From positions 248,001 through 312,000 of the forward strand of contig NC_008148.1 of the NCBI RefSeq assembly GCF_000014185.1: 64,000 nt of DNA. Direction: 5' to 3'. Under the pieces are notes generated by a model that searched no databases, was not told the origin of the DNA, and worked only from the letters and a program-made list of their open reading frames with translations. Shown piece by piece: positions 33,664-42,264 of the stretch. Numbering within the stretch: the stretch's first letter is position 1; each line of letters starts with the position of its first letter. This DNA comes from Rubrobacter xylanophilus DSM 9941. GTDB lineage: Bacteria; Actinomycetota; Rubrobacteria; Rubrobacterales; Rubrobacteraceae. The translations under genes were made by a program, and so were the position numbers.

Positions 33664-34434
33664 CTACTCCAGCGCCTCCTGCTGCTCGAGGCGCCGGGCC
33701 TCGAGGTGCTTGAGGGACAGGTAGAGGCTCAGGCCGAAGTAGTAGCAGAGGTAGAGCACGGAGAGGCCGAGGAGCACGGGGGAGGGCTCGGGGAGCTGCA
33801 GCAGGATGGCCGCGTACCCGACGAGCCAGAGGGCGGTGAGCGGGAGGGAGAGCCAGCGGAAGGCCGCGGTGCGGGTGGGGTAGATGTAGCGCAGGGGGAC
33901 GAAGACGAGCGCGCAGCAGACCACGAGCAGCCCGGCGAGGACGGCCGGTTCGAGCTCCAGCACGATGGCGTAGAAGGCGACCACGTTGAAGTAGCTGGGG
34001 AAGCCGAGGAAGAAGTGGTCCTCGGTCTTGGCGTCCACGTGGCAGAACTGGTAGCTCGAGGCGAGGAGCGGGAGGGCCGCGAGCACGAGCCCCGGGGTGC
34101 CCGGCGGCAGGTAGCCGCCGCTCCACAGGAGCACCATGGGGGCGAAGACGTAGGTGATGTAGTCCACGATGTTGTCCAGGAGCGCCCCGTCGAAGAAAGG
34201 CAGCGCCTCCTTCACCCGGAAGCGCCGGGCGAGCAGCCCGTCGGTGCTGTCTATGACGAGCGCGGCGAGCATGAGCCACAGCGCGCGGGCGGCGTCGCCC
34301 TCAAAGGCCGCGGCCAGGATGAGCAGGGCGAGCACCACGCCGCTTGCGGTGTACAGGTGGACGGCGACGGCCCGGAGCCTGAACCAGCGACGGCCGGGGC
34401 CCCGGTAGGGGGTGTCTTCGGGACGCTCTCTCAA
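33664..34434 (-). CDS. CDP-alcohol phosphatidyltransferase, phosphatidylcholine synthase (Pcs)-like
   Basis: This 256-residue integral membrane enzyme has the CDP-alcohol phosphotransferase motif DSTDGLLARRFRVKEALPFFDG followed by LLDNIVDYITYVF, and about seven to eight helices. The LPFFDGALLDNIVDYITYVFAP form and the HLYTASGVVLALL start resemble bacterial phosphatidylcholine synthases, which join choline to CDP-diacylglycerol. A different alcohol substrate cannot be excluded. The TTG start at 34434 has only a distant GGAAGGGGAAG; the mRNA start is unclear. It stands alone between the cas operon and the ATPase gene. Confidence 0.75.
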   Translation of the reverse strand: MRERPEDTPYRGPGRRWFRLRAVAVHLYTASGVVLALLILAAAFEGDAARALWLMLAALVIDSTDGLLARRFRVKEALPFFDGALLDNIVDYITYVFAPMVLLWSGGYLPPGTPGLVLAALPLLASSYQFCHVDAKTEDHFFLGFPSYFNVVAFYAIVLELEPAVLAGLLVVCCALVFVPLRYIYPTRTAAFRWLSLPLTALWLVGYAAILLQLPEPSPVLLGLSVLYLCYYFGLSLYLSLKHLEARRLEQQEALE

Positions 34435-34523
34435 AGGAATGTCTGCTTCCCCTTCCGCGGCGGACCTTGTATGACGGCGTTAATCATACCAGCCCGCGTC
34501 CGGGAGGGGGGCCAGCGGCCCCC

Positions 34524-36209
34524 TCATCCGGTGGAGGCCTCCAGCGACCGGATGCGGTTTATGGCGCCCGCGACCTCGTGGGCGCGCGGGAGGCTCATCT
34601 GGCCGGGGTGGCCGCGGAAGCTGCCCAGGGAGTCGAGCCCGTCCCGCTCGATGCTGGCCAGGGCCTTCTCCACCACGCTGCGCACGCCGCGGCTTCCGGT
34701 GCCGGCGACGAAGTCGCCGACGATGCGGGCTATGGCCTCGGTCTGGCCGGGCTCGACGAGCTGCTCCAGGTAGGTGAGGTCCACGCGCTCGCGGCCGAGC
34801 TCGATGGTGGAGAGGCCCTTGCCCCGCGCCGTCTCGCGCTTGCCGCGCCGGAGGTCTATGGAGGAGGAGCGGAGCCTGCGGTCCTCCGGCGGCCGCACCC
34901 GGGCCTCCCCGAGGGGCGCCCGGGGCGGGAACTTCCTGCGGACCTCCACCGCCCGCGGGGTGGCGTCCGAGGGGCGGTAGTCCTCCATCAGGATCACGCG
35001 GTCCGCCACGTCGAGGTAGTCGCCGACGCCGCCGACCACCACGATGGTGGAGACCCCGAGGGTGGCGTGCAGCGGCCGCACCAGGTCTATAAACGGGCTT
35101 ATGGGCTCCTTGCGCACCAGCTCGCGCATGCGCTCGTCCCGGATCATGAAGTTGGTGGCGCTGGTGTCCTCGTCCACCAGCAGGAGGGAGGTCCCTATCT
35201 CCAGCGCCTCGGCGATGTTGGCGGCCTGGGAGGTGGAGCCTGAGGCGTTGGGGGTGGAGAAGTCCGAGGTGCTGCGGCCGCCGGGGAGGTCCCCGATCAT
35301 GCCGGAGATGTCCACCCCGGCGACGCTCCGGCCGTCCTCGGCCCGGATCTTGACGGCGTCCTCGCGGGTTACCACGAGCTCGCGGCCGTCGCCGGGGATG
35401 TGGTCGTAGACGCTTCTGGAGAGCGCCTCGAGCAGGGTGCTCTTGCCGTGGAAGCCCCCGCCGGCGACGAGGGTAACCCCCTCCGGGATGCCCATGCCGG
35501 AGAGTTCGCCCCGGTTGGGCAGCTCTACCGTGACCCGCAGCTCCTCGGGGCTCTGGAAGGGCACGGCCGCCTGGCGCAGGGGCCGGTCGCTGGCCCCGCT
35601 CTCGCGCGGGAGGATGGCGCCGTCGGCCACGAAGGCCACGAGCCCCAGCTCGGGGAGCAGCCCCCGCAGGTGGCGGGCGTCCTCGACGGTCTCGACGTGG
35701 CGGCGGGCCGCGCCCTCGTCGATGCCGCCGGGCACGAGCGACCGGCGGACCACCTCGGGGAGCTCCTCGAGCAGCACGGCCCGGGCGGCCCGGGCGTCCA
35801 CGGTGCGGCCCCGCGCGGGGAGGCCCACCGCCATCCGGGCCTCAACGTAGTCCCCGGTCACCACCATGGAGGTGCGGGGGAGCACCGCCTGGGAGGGGTG
35901 CTGTATCTCGACCCGGCCGCTGCCGCCCGAGCCCCGGTTGCCCCGGACGACCCGCCGGACGGCGGCCTCGACGGCGCGGGTGAGGAAGTCCTCGAAGGCC
36001 ACGCGGCGGACCGGGTTGCCGTAGAGGCCTGACGGGAAGCGGTTGCTCTTTGTCCGCACCCGCACGAGCGAGGGCGGCGCGAAGGGGTCGCGCTGCACCC
36101 GGTCCACGAACAGGGTGAAGGCGCCGAGGTCGTAGGAGCCCTGGAGGTCCTTGTACGCCCCGTAGCCCCGGCGGTCTATCCGGTCGAGTATGGATAGCAG
36201 ACGGTTCAT
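34524..36209 (-). CDS. Predicted ATPase of the ABC class (COG3044 type)
   Basis: This 561-residue cytosolic protein carries an ABC-class nucleotide-binding core: Walker A GGGFHGKST near the middle, a signature-like ASGSTSQAANI and Walker B LLLVDEDTSATNF. The N-terminus RILDRIDRRGYGAYKDLQG type (here LLSILDRIDRRGYGAYKD) and the long middle match the uncharacterised COG3044 family. The internal ATG at 36209 is chosen because similarity starts at MNRLLSILDRI. It has no membrane segments and no neighbours that explain its role; function is unknown. Confidence 0.8.
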   Translation of the reverse strand: MNRLLSILDRIDRRGYGAYKDLQGSYDLGAFTLFVDRVQRDPFAPPSLVRVRTKSNRFPSGLYGNPVRRVAFEDFLTRAVEAAVRRVVRGNRGSGGSGRVEIQHPSQAVLPRTSMVVTGDYVEARMAVGLPARGRTVDARAARAVLLEELPEVVRRSLVPGGIDEGAARRHVETVEDARHLRGLLPELGLVAFVADGAILPRESGASDRPLRQAAVPFQSPEELRVTVELPNRGELSGMGIPEGVTLVAGGGFHGKSTLLEALSRSVYDHIPGDGRELVVTREDAVKIRAEDGRSVAGVDISGMIGDLPGGRSTSDFSTPNASGSTSQAANIAEALEIGTSLLLVDEDTSATNFMIRDERMRELVRKEPISPFIDLVRPLHATLGVSTIVVVGGVGDYLDVADRVILMEDYRPSDATPRAVEVRRKFPPRAPLGEARVRPPEDRRLRSSSIDLRRGKRETARGKGLSTIELGRERVDLTYLEQLVEPGQTEAIARIVGDFVAGTGSRGVRSVVEKALASIERDGLDSLGSFRGHPGQMSLPRAHEVAGAINRIRSLEASTG

Positions 36210-36306
36210 CTCCGATGGTCCACCTCCGTGTAAACCGCAAGCCTGATCTTCCGGCCCGGACACTACCTTACAGGTCTCCCGCCGGAGTGACCACTTCGGG
36301 CGGGGA

Positions 36307-36513
36307 TCAGCGCCTGAGCCTGTAGAGGGGCTTGTCCCTGCGCCCCTCCTCGCTGCGGACCACCTCTATGCGGCCCTCGGCCTCCAGCTCGTCGAGGGTT
36401 TTGCGGATCTCGCGCTTGTCCTCGCCCAGGATCCTGTGCCAGTCGGTGGTGGAGTAGAGCACCCCCTGGGGGATGGCCTCGAGCACCTTGAGGATCTTCT
36501 CCCGGACCCCCAC
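36307..36513 (-). CDS. Small winged-helix DNA-binding-like protein
   Basis: This 68-residue protein has a helix-turn-helix pattern (VREKILKVLEAIPQGV, TTDWHRILGEDKREIRKTLDELEAEGRI) ending in a charged wing-like hairpin (EVVRSEEGRRDKPLYRL). It starts with GTG directly after the trpS stop (1 nt gap), so it is cotranscribed with trpS. It could be a small regulator or a nucleic-acid-binding accessory. I do not recognise a named family. Confidence 0.65.
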   Translation of the reverse strand: MGVREKILKVLEAIPQGVLYSTTDWHRILGEDKREIRKTLDELEAEGRIEVVRSEEGRRDKPLYRLRR

Positions 36514-36514
36514 C

Positions 36515-37507
36515 TCAACCCAGGCCCATCTTGGCCCGCGCGGCGTGCAGGGCGGGCGCGGCCGCCTTGCGGGCGCGCTCGGCCCCGGCCTCGAGCAGCT
36601 CCTCCAGCTCGCCGGGGTTCTCGAGCAGCTCGAGCGCCCGCTCGCGGATGGGGGCGAGCGCCTCGACGACGACCTCGGCGAGATCCTTCTTGAACTCCCC
36701 GTAGCCCCTGCCCCGGTACTGCTCCTCCAGCTCGGGGACGGTTTTGCCGGTTATCGCGGCGTAGATGTCCAGCAGGTTGGTTATGGCCGGCTTGTCCTCG
36801 CGGGCCACGATCTCGGTGCCGGAGTCGGTTACGGCCCGCCGGATCTTGCGCCGCACGGTGTCCGGGTCGTCGAGGATGGCCACGTAGCTGGCCGGGCGGG
36901 GAGAGCTCTTGCTCATCTTCTCGTTGGGGGCGTCGAGCGCCATGACCCGCGCGCCGGTCTTCAGGATCATGGCCTCCGGCACCACGAAGGTCTCCCCGTA
37001 GAGGTTGTTGAACCTGCGGGCGAGGGTGCGGGTGAGCTCGAGGTGCTGGCGCTGGTCGTCGCCCACGGGCACGAGGTGCGCGTTGTACAGGAGGATGTCC
37101 GAGGCCATGAGCACCGGGTAGTCGAAGAGGCCGACGCTCGCGCTCTCGGTGCCCTCCTTGCGGGCCTTGTCCTTGAACTGGGTCATCCGCGAGAGCTCCC
37201 CGAAGCGGGCTATGCAGTTGAGCAGCCAGGTGAGCTCGGCGTGGGCCGAAACGTGGCTCTGCCGGAAGATGACGCACCGCTGGGGGTCGAGCCCGGAGGC
37301 GAGGTAGATGGCGGCCACCTCGCGGATCTTCCGCCGCAGCTCCTTGGGGTCCTGCGGCACGGTGAGCGCGTGCAGATCGACGATGCAGAAGTAGTTCTCG
37401 TAGCGCTCCTGGATGGCGACCCAGTTTTTTATGGCGCCGACGTAGTTGCCGATGTGTAGGTTTCCGCTGGGCTGTATGCCGGAGAATACCCGCTGTCTCT
37501 GGTCCAT
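36515..37507 (-). CDS. trpS: Tryptophanyl-tRNA synthetase
   Basis: This 330-residue class I aminoacyl-tRNA synthetase charges tRNA-Trp. The HIGH-type motif is GNLHIGNYVGA near residues 15-25 and the KMSKS loop is present as EKMSKSS. ATG 37507 is chosen because FSGIQPSGNLHIG follows immediately; the frame is open upstream but without similarity. GGGAG just before the ATG is the likely ribosome-binding site. A short upstream frame ending in Trp-Trp-Pro-Leu (37585-37632) and a hairpin suggest control by tryptophan supply. Confidence 0.96.
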   Translation of the reverse strand: MDQRQRVFSGIQPSGNLHIGNYVGAIKNWVAIQERYENYFCIVDLHALTVPQDPKELRRKIREVAAIYLASGLDPQRCVIFRQSHVSAHAELTWLLNCIARFGELSRMTQFKDKARKEGTESASVGLFDYPVLMASDILLYNAHLVPVGDDQRQHLELTRTLARRFNNLYGETFVVPEAMILKTGARVMALDAPNEKMSKSSPRPASYVAILDDPDTVRRKIRRAVTDSGTEIVAREDKPAITNLLDIYAAITGKTVPELEEQYRGRGYGEFKKDLAEVVVEALAPIRERALELLENPGELEELLEAGAERARKAAAPALHAARAKMGLG

Positions 37508-37584
37508 GGCTCCCGCTTCTCTTCCGTCTCCGTTGGTGGTCGGGTTTTCGGGCGGATTATTATGCGCGAGGGATCGGGCGGCCG
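37508..37584 (-). promoter_or_regulatory. trpS leader region downstream of the Trp-Trp leader peptide
   Basis: This 77-nt stretch joins the leader peptide stop to the trpS start. A perfect inverted repeat GGCCGC-N4-GCGGCC (37580-37595) covers the leader stop codon in its loop. CCACCA (minus strand, 37539-37534) can pair with the two UGG codons (37599-37594) as an alternative. No T-run terminator is visible, so control may act on translation or Rho access rather than an intrinsic terminator. Confidence 0.5.
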
Positions 37585-37632
37585 CTAGAGCGGCCACCAG
37601 CGGGACCGTGCGCTCGGCTCCACGACGACCAT
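37585..37632 (-). CDS. Leaderless Trp-Trp leader peptide upstream of trpS
   Basis: Starting at ATG 37632 (or GTG 37635) the minus strand encodes the 15-residue peptide MVVVEPSARSRWWPL, with two adjacent Trp codons at 37599-37594 and a TAG at 37587-37585. A good promoter, GTGACA and TATACT 17 bp apart (37671-37666 and 37648-37643), places the transcript start within a base or two of the start codon, so the peptide would be read from a leaderless mRNA. Ribosome stalling at the Trp codons is the expected sensing mechanism, as in other trp leaders. Confidence 0.65.
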   Translation of the reverse strand: MVVVEPSARSRWWPL

Positions 37633-37642
37633 CACGGTAGGG

Positions 37643-37671
37643 AGTATAGCCGGGCGCGGGTCGCCTGTCAC
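37643..37671 (-). promoter_or_regulatory. trpS leader promoter
   Basis: GTGACA (37671-37666) and TATACT (37648-37643) are separated by exactly 17 bp on the minus strand. The -35 overlaps the stop codon of the IclR gene upstream. The -10 ends 7 nt before GTG 37635. Confidence 0.6.
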
Positions 37672-38381
37672 CCGCCGAGCGCCCGCCCCAGCTCGCGGGC
37701 CGCCGCCACCACCGGCCCCGCGAGCCGCTTCCCGGGGCTCTCGCCGAGCCTGAAGATGGGCCCGCTGGCGCACACCGCCGCCCGCAGCGCCCCCCCGCCC
37801 CCGAAGACTGGGGCGCTCACGCTCGCCACCCCGGCCTCCCGCTCGGCCACGCTCTCGGCCCAGCCGCGCTCCCGGATCTCGCGCGCCTCGGCGGCCCCCA
37901 GGCGAAGCTCCCCCTCCTCGGAGTAGGCGAGCAGCACCTTCCCCGCAGACCCCCGCTCCAGCGGCAGCACCGCCCCCACCGGCACGGTGTCCCTGAGCCC
38001 CACCGACCGCTCCACGGAGGCCACGCAGATCCTGTGCTCCCCCTCCCGCACGTAGAGCTGGGTGCTCTCCCCGGTCTCGTCGCGCAGCGCCGCCAGCACC
38101 GGCCGGGCCGCGTCCACGAGCCGCGCCCCCGCCGCCCGGTTCCCCCAGCCGTACAGCCGCAGCCCCAGCGAGTAGCCCCGGCGGTCCCTCACCACCAGGT
38201 GGTGGGCCTCCAGCGCCGCCAGAATGCGGTGCGCCGTCGGCCGCGGGAGGCCGGTGGCCTCCACCACCCCCGCCAGCGGAAGCGGCCCCTCCTCCGCCAG
38301 AAGCGAGAGCACCGCCACCGCCTTGTCCAGAACCCCCACCCCGCTCTTGTTTTTGATCACGCCGCGCTCTAAACTGTCCAT
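37668..38381 (-). CDS. IclR-family transcriptional regulator
   Basis: This 237-residue regulator has an N-terminal winged helix (VLDKAVAVLSLLAEEGPLPLAGVVEATGLPRPTAHRILAAL, about residues 17-57) and the C-terminal IclR ligand-binding domain with GSAGKVLLAYSEE. It is divergent from a methyltransferase gene whose ATG begins on the very next base (38382). A TTGACG/TATCTT promoter with 17-bp spacing lies inside that neighbouring gene. GTG 38360 is an alternative start. It could control itself, the methyltransferase or leuCD; the ligand is unknown. Confidence 0.88.
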   Translation of the reverse strand: MDSLERGVIKNKSGVGVLDKAVAVLSLLAEEGPLPLAGVVEATGLPRPTAHRILAALEAHHLVVRDRRGYSLGLRLYGWGNRAAGARLVDAARPVLAALRDETGESTQLYVREGEHRICVASVERSVGLRDTVPVGAVLPLERGSAGKVLLAYSEEGELRLGAAEAREIRERGWAESVAEREAGVASVSAPVFGGGGALRAAVCASGPIFRLGESPGKRLAGPVVAAARELGRALGG

Positions 38382-38419
38382 ATGCCAGACAAGATATCTC
38401 ACTATGCGAGAGCCGTCAA
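38347..38419. promoter_or_regulatory. Divergent promoters embedded in the coding starts of the IclR and methyltransferase genes
   Basis: Plus strand: TTGTTT (38347-38352) and TAAACT (38370-38375) are 17 bp apart and lie within the first IclR codons; the ATG follows at 38382. Minus strand: TTGACG (38419-38414) and TATCTT (38396-38391) are also 17 bp apart and lie within the first methyltransferase codons; the IclR ATG is at 38381. There is no intergenic base between the two starts. Confidence 0.6.
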
Positions 38420-39206
38420 AGGCGGCGAGGGGGAGTGGAACGCGGAGGCCTACGAGGAGCTTGCCGACCCCATGACGCGTTGGGGGGCGGCGTTTCTGGA
38501 GCGGCTCGAGCTTGCGGGCGACGAGGTGGTGGTCGATGCGGGCTGCGGGACCGGTCGGGTCACGGAGCTGCTCTTGAGGAGGCTGCCGCGGGGGCGTGTG
38601 ATCGCGGTGGACGCCTCGCAGACCATGGTGGAGGCGGCCCGCCGGCGGTTCGCCGGGGACTCGCGGGTCAGGGTGGTGCGGCAGGATCTGCTGCGGCTCG
38701 AGGTCGAGGAGCCGGTGGACGTGATCTTCTCCACGGCCACCTTTCACTGGATCCCGGACCACGCCGCCCTCTTCCGGCGGCTCGCCGCCGCGCTGCGGCC
38801 CGGGGGGAGGCTCGCCGCCCAGTGCGGGGGGGACGGCAACGTCTCGCGCGTGCGCGAGGCCACCCGCCGCACCATGCGCGAGGAGCGCTTCGCGGCCTTC
38901 TTCGAGGGCTGGGAGGACAACAAGCTCTACGCCGACGCCGAGGGCACCCGCAGGCGCCTCGAGGATGCGGGCTTTGAGCGGGTGGAGACCTGGCTGCACG
39001 AGGAGCCCACGACCTTCCGCTCCGTACAGCACCTCACCCGCTACCTCGAGGCCATCATCCTGCGGGGGCACCTGCTGCGGCTCCCCGAGGCCGAGCGGAG
39101 GCCCTTCGCCCGCTCCGTGGCAGAGAAGATCGCCGCCCACGACGGCCCGCTGCTAGTCGACTACGTGCGGCTGAACATGCTCGCCGTGCGCGCCCCGGCG
39201 CGTTAG
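38382..39206 (+). CDS. Class I SAM-dependent methyltransferase (trans-aconitate methyltransferase-like)
   Basis: This 274-residue methyltransferase has the SAM motif [17 protein letters not shown] near residues 48-64, a [12 protein letters not shown] acidic loop and FSTATFHWI after motif II. The pattern resembles trans-aconitate 2-methyltransferase (Tam), and leuC, an aconitase homologue, follows 47 nt downstream. Other small-molecule substrates are possible. The start codon is 6 nt after a TAAACT element, so the mRNA is probably leaderless. Confidence 0.78.
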   Translation: MPDKISHYARAVKGGEGEWNAEAYEELADPMTRWGAAFLERLELAGDEVVVDAGCGTGRVTELLLRRLPRGRVIAVDASQTMVEAARRRFAGDSRVRVVRQDLLRLEVEEPVDVIFSTATFHWIPDHAALFRRLAAALRPGGRLAAQCGGDGNVSRVREATRRTMREERFAAFFEGWEDNKLYADAEGTRRRLEDAGFERVETWLHEEPTTFRSVQHLTRYLEAIILRGHLLRLPEAERRPFARSVAEKIAAHDGPLLVDYVRLNMLAVRAPAR

Positions 39207-39253
39207 GCGGGAGACCTGGCAAAGAGAGAAGCGGAGAGAGGTGTGCATCCGGC

Positions 39254-40663
39254 ATGGAGAAGAAGAAACCCAGGACGCTCGTAGAGAAGATATGGGAGCG
39301 ACACGTGGTGCGGCGGGCCGAGGGGGAGCCCGACCTCCTGTACGTGGATCTCCACATGGTCCACGAGGTCACGAGCCCCCAGGCCTTCGAGGCGCTGCGG
39401 CTCGCCGGCAGGAGGGTCAGGAGGCCCGACCTCACCGTGGCCACCATGGACCACAACGTCCCGACCACCGACGTGCGCCTCGGGGTCAGGGACAGGGTCT
39501 CGGCCCGGCAGATGGAGGCGCTCAGGAAAAACTGTGAGGAGTTCGGGATACAGCTGCACGAGTGGGGCTCGCCCGGGCAGGGCATCGTGCACGTCATCGG
39601 GCCGGAGATGGGGCTCACCCAGCCGGGGATGGTCATCGTCTGCGGCGACTCCCACACCTCCACCCACGGCGCCTTCGGGGCCCTGGCCTTCGGCATCGGC
39701 ACCAGCGAGGTCGAGCACGTGCTCGCCACCCAGACCATCCCGCAGCGCAGGCCCAAGACCATGGCCATAACCGTCGAGGGCGAGGCCCCGCCCGACGTGA
39801 CGGCCAAGGACATCATGCTCGGCATCCTGCACCGCATCGGCACCGGCGGCGGGGTCGGGCACGCCATCGAGTACCGGGGCGAGGCGATCCGCAACCTCTC
39901 CATGGAGGGGCGGATGACCATCTGCAACATGACCATCGAGGGCGGCGGTCGCGCCGGGATGGTCGCCCCCGACGAGAAGACCTACTCGTACATCGAGGGC
40001 CGCCCCCACGCCCCGAAGGGCAGGGCCTGGGAGGAGGCGCTCGAGTACTGGCAGAGCCTCCCCACCGACGAGGGCGCGACCTTCGACAAAGAGGTCGTCA
40101 TAGACGCCGCCGAGCTCGTCCCCTATGTCTCCTGGGGCACCACCCCCGCGCAGACCGTCCCGCTCGACGGGGAGGTCCCCGAGCCCCAGAACGAGGGCCA
40201 CGAGCGCGCGCTCAGGTACATGGGCCTCAGGCCCGGCACCCCCATAAGGGAGATAGAGGTGGACACCGTGTTCATCGGGTCGTGCACCAACGCCAGGATA
40301 GAGGACCTGCGCGCCGCGGCCCGCGTGCTCGAGGGCCACAAGGTGAAGGAGGGCATCCGTGCGATGGTCGTCCCCGGCTCCATGCGCGTGAAGAAGCAGG
40401 CCGAGGAGGAGGGGCTCGACGAGATCTTCAAGAAGGCCGGTTTCGAGTGGCGCAACGCCGGCTGCTCCATGTGCCTCGGTATGAACCCGGACATCCTCTC
40501 GCCCGGCGAGCGCTGCGCCTCCACCTCGAACCGCAACTTCGAGGGGCGGCAGGGCAAGGGCGGCAGGACGCACCTCGTGAGCCCGGTGGTCGCGGCGGCG
40601 ACGGCGGTGATGGGGCGCTTCGCCTCGCCCTCGGAGCTCGGCGTCCCCGTGGAGGTGGGCTAG
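39254..40663 (+). CDS. leuC: 3-isopropylmalate dehydratase large subunit
   Basis: This 469-residue 4Fe-4S enzyme isomerises 2-isopropylmalate to 3-isopropylmalate in leucine synthesis, together with LeuD. The cluster cysteines are visible in [12 protein letters not shown] and in [20 protein letters not shown] near the N-terminus and [13 protein letters not shown] are typical LeuC blocks. GGAGAGAGGTG ends about 10 nt before the ATG. leuD follows with no gap. Length fits bacterial LeuC of the two-subunit type. Confidence 0.97.
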   Translation: MEKKKPRTLVEKIWERHVVRRAEGEPDLLYVDLHMVHEVTSPQAFEALRLAGRRVRRPDLTVATMDHNVPTTDVRLGVRDRVSARQMEALRKNCEEFGIQLHEWGSPGQGIVHVIGPEMGLTQPGMVIVCGDSHTSTHGAFGALAFGIGTSEVEHVLATQTIPQRRPKTMAITVEGEAPPDVTAKDIMLGILHRIGTGGGVGHAIEYRGEAIRNLSMEGRMTICNMTIEGGGRAGMVAPDEKTYSYIEGRPHAPKGRAWEEALEYWQSLPTDEGATFDKEVVIDAAELVPYVSWGTTPAQTVPLDGEVPEPQNEGHERALRYMGLRPGTPIREIEVDTVFIGSCTNARIEDLRAAARVLEGHKVKEGIRAMVVPGSMRVKKQAEEEGLDEIFKKAGFEWRNAGCSMCLGMNPDILSPGERCASTSNRNFEGRQGKGGRTHLVSPVVAAATAVMGRFASPSELGVPVEVG

Positions 40664-41251
40664 ATGGAGCCCGTAAGGAAGGTCGAGGGCAAGGCGCTGC
40701 CTTTAGGCTACTCGGACGTGGACACCGACCAGATAGTCCCCTCCGACGCCCTCAAGCGCATCGAGCGCACCGGCTTCGGGCGGTTCCTCTTCGCCGAGTG
40801 GCGCGAGGACCCGGACTTCGTCCTCAACAAACCCGAGCACCAGGGCGCGGTCGTCCTCATCGCCGGGGAGAACTTCGGGTGCGGCTCGAGCCGCGAGCAC
40901 GCCGTCTGGGCCGTGCAGGACTACGGCTTCGGGGCCGTCATCGCCCCCTCCTTCGCCGACATCTTCAAGAACAACTGCACGAAGAATGGCGTCCTCACCG
41001 TGGAGCTCCCGAAGGAGACGGTGCGGAGGCTGCTCGAGGCCGTGCGCGAGGACCCCGAGGCCACCGTCACCGTGGACCTGGAGAGCCGCACCGTGAAGGG
41101 CCCCGGCGTGGAGACGACCTTCGAGATAGACGACTTCGTCCGCTACCGCCTCCTGAACGGCCTCGACGACGTGGGCCTCACCCTGCGGCACGAGGAGGAC
41201 ATCGAGCGCTTCGAGCGCTCGCGCCCGCGGTACATGCCGCGGGTGCTGTGA
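40664..41251 (+). CDS. leuD: 3-isopropylmalate dehydratase small subunit
   Basis: This 195-residue subunit carries the swivelling domain that completes the active site of LeuC. The signature FGCGSSREHAVWAVQDYGFGAVIAPSFADIF and the N-terminal DVDTDQIVPSDALK are present. ATG directly follows the leuC stop codon (TAGATG). The gene ends 17 nt from the convergent tetR stop, without an obvious hairpin. Confidence 0.96.
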   Translation: MEPVRKVEGKALPLGYSDVDTDQIVPSDALKRIERTGFGRFLFAEWREDPDFVLNKPEHQGAVVLIAGENFGCGSSREHAVWAVQDYGFGAVIAPSFADIFKNNCTKNGVLTVELPKETVRRLLEAVREDPEATVTVDLESRTVKGPGVETTFEIDDFVRYRLLNGLDDVGLTLRHEEDIERFERSRPRYMPRVL

Positions 41252-41268
41252 GGGGAGCCTGAGAGGGC

Positions 41269-41859
41269 CTATCCGTGCGGCTGGGGACCAAGCCGGATCC
41301 CCAGCCGCTCCAGCGAGCGGCGCAGGAGCGACAACTGCCTTTCGGGAGTGTAGCGCTCCGGGTCGATCAGCGCGTCCACGGTGATGCCGTCGACGATGGC
41401 AAGCAGCTCGTCCGCCGCCGTCTCGATGTCCGGGTTCCCCTCCTCGAGGGCTTCCTTGAACAGCGGCCACGCCGCTTCTCTCATGCGCTGGTAGCGCCAC
41501 CGCAGCTCCGCCGCAAAGTCCGGGTCTTTCAGGGAGGCGCCCAGCAAGGCGAGCCAGACCGACGTCTCGCGGCGTCTCTCCTCGTCCAGCGGTAGAAACT
41601 GCGCCAGCGCATCCGTAAGATCGCGCCTCTCCGCCGACCTGGCCATGCGCTCCACCTGGCGCCTCGCCAGAAGCTCGAAGGCAAAGGCCATGAGCTGCTG
41701 CTTGTTCGAGAAGTAGTGGGTTATGACCCCGGTGGTGTAACCGGCCTCCCGCGCTATCTCGCGCAGGTTCGCCTTGTCCGGACCCTCCCGCTCTATAACC
41801 CGCCAGGCAGCCTCCGCTATCTGCACTCTGCGCCGCTCGTGATCCACGACCCGGGGCAT
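41269..41859 (-). CDS. TetR-family transcriptional repressor
   Basis: This 196-residue protein has an N-terminal TetR-type helix-turn-helix (RVQIAEAAWRVIEREGPDKANLREIAREAGYTTGVITHYFSNKQQL, about residues 11-55) and a variable helical ligand domain. It is divergent from an SMR-family efflux gene, and the 87-bp gap contains a near-palindrome at 41870-41899, the likely operator. The probable job is repression of the exporter and of itself until a toxic ligand binds. Confidence 0.88.
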   Translation of the reverse strand: MPRVVDHERRRVQIAEAAWRVIEREGPDKANLREIAREAGYTTGVITHYFSNKQQLMAFAFELLARRQVERMARSAERRDLTDALAQFLPLDEERRRETSVWLALLGASLKDPDFAAELRWRYQRMREAAWPLFKEALEEGNPDIETAADELLAIVDGITVDALIDPERYTPERQLSLLRRSLERLGIRLGPQPHG

Positions 41860-41869
41860 GCTTGTAATT

Positions 41870-41899
41870 ATAACGGGCGTGATGTATAACGCCTGTTAT
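41870..41899. promoter_or_regulatory. Probable TetR operator between tetR and the SMR exporter
   Basis: This 30-bp near-palindrome has outer arms ATAAC and GTTAT and inner GGCGT/ACGCC arms; 24 of 30 positions match the reverse complement. It begins 10 bp from the tetR start codon and ends 47 bp before the exporter ATG, as expected for an autoregulated divergent pair. Confidence 0.6.
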
Positions 41900-41946
41900 G
41901 CAAAGGTTCAGCAGTTGCTGGTGACGCTCTCTTGGGGAGGATCGCG

Positions 41947-42264
41947 ATGGCATGGTTGGCGCTCTTTGTGGCGGGCCTCTTTGAGGCCGGCATGGTGGTT
42001 GGTCTGAAGCTCTCCGAGGGCTTTACGAGGCTCTGGCCGGGCTTGCTCGTGCTGGTCTCGGGGGGGCTCAGCTTTTTCCTGCTCTCGCTTGCGATGCGAA
42101 CCATCTCGGCGGGCACCGCCTACGCGATATGGACGGCGATCGGGGCCAGCGGCGCGGTGTTGGTGGGCATCCTGGTCTTCGGGGAGCCGGCCGATCTGCT
42201 CAGGCTCGGGGGCATAGCGTTCGTGCTCGTCGGCGTGTTGATGCTGCGGTTTGCGGAGGCGTAG
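41947..42264 (+). CDS. SMR-family efflux protein, SugE/Gdx-like guanidinium exporter
   Basis: This 105-residue protein has four membrane helices and the conserved membrane glutamate in the first (AGLFEAGMVVGLK). The segment GFTRLWPGLLVLVSGG closely follows the SugE/Gdx branch, whose characterised members export guanidinium as dual-topology dimers. Quaternary ammonium export is an alternative. ATG 41947 is chosen because GGGGAGG lies 6 nt upstream. Control by the divergent TetR gene is likely. No guanidine riboswitch was noticed upstream. Confidence 0.82.
   Translation: MAWLALFVAGLFEAGMVVGLKLSEGFTRLWPGLLVLVSGGLSFFLLSLAMRTISAGTAYAIWTAIGASGAVLVGILVFGEPADLLRLGGIAFVLVGVLMLRFAEA

Noticed and set aside
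39207-39253. Leucine-rich leader peptide ahead of leuC
   Set aside because: The gap is only 47 nt and contains no frame with consecutive Leu codons or hairpins.
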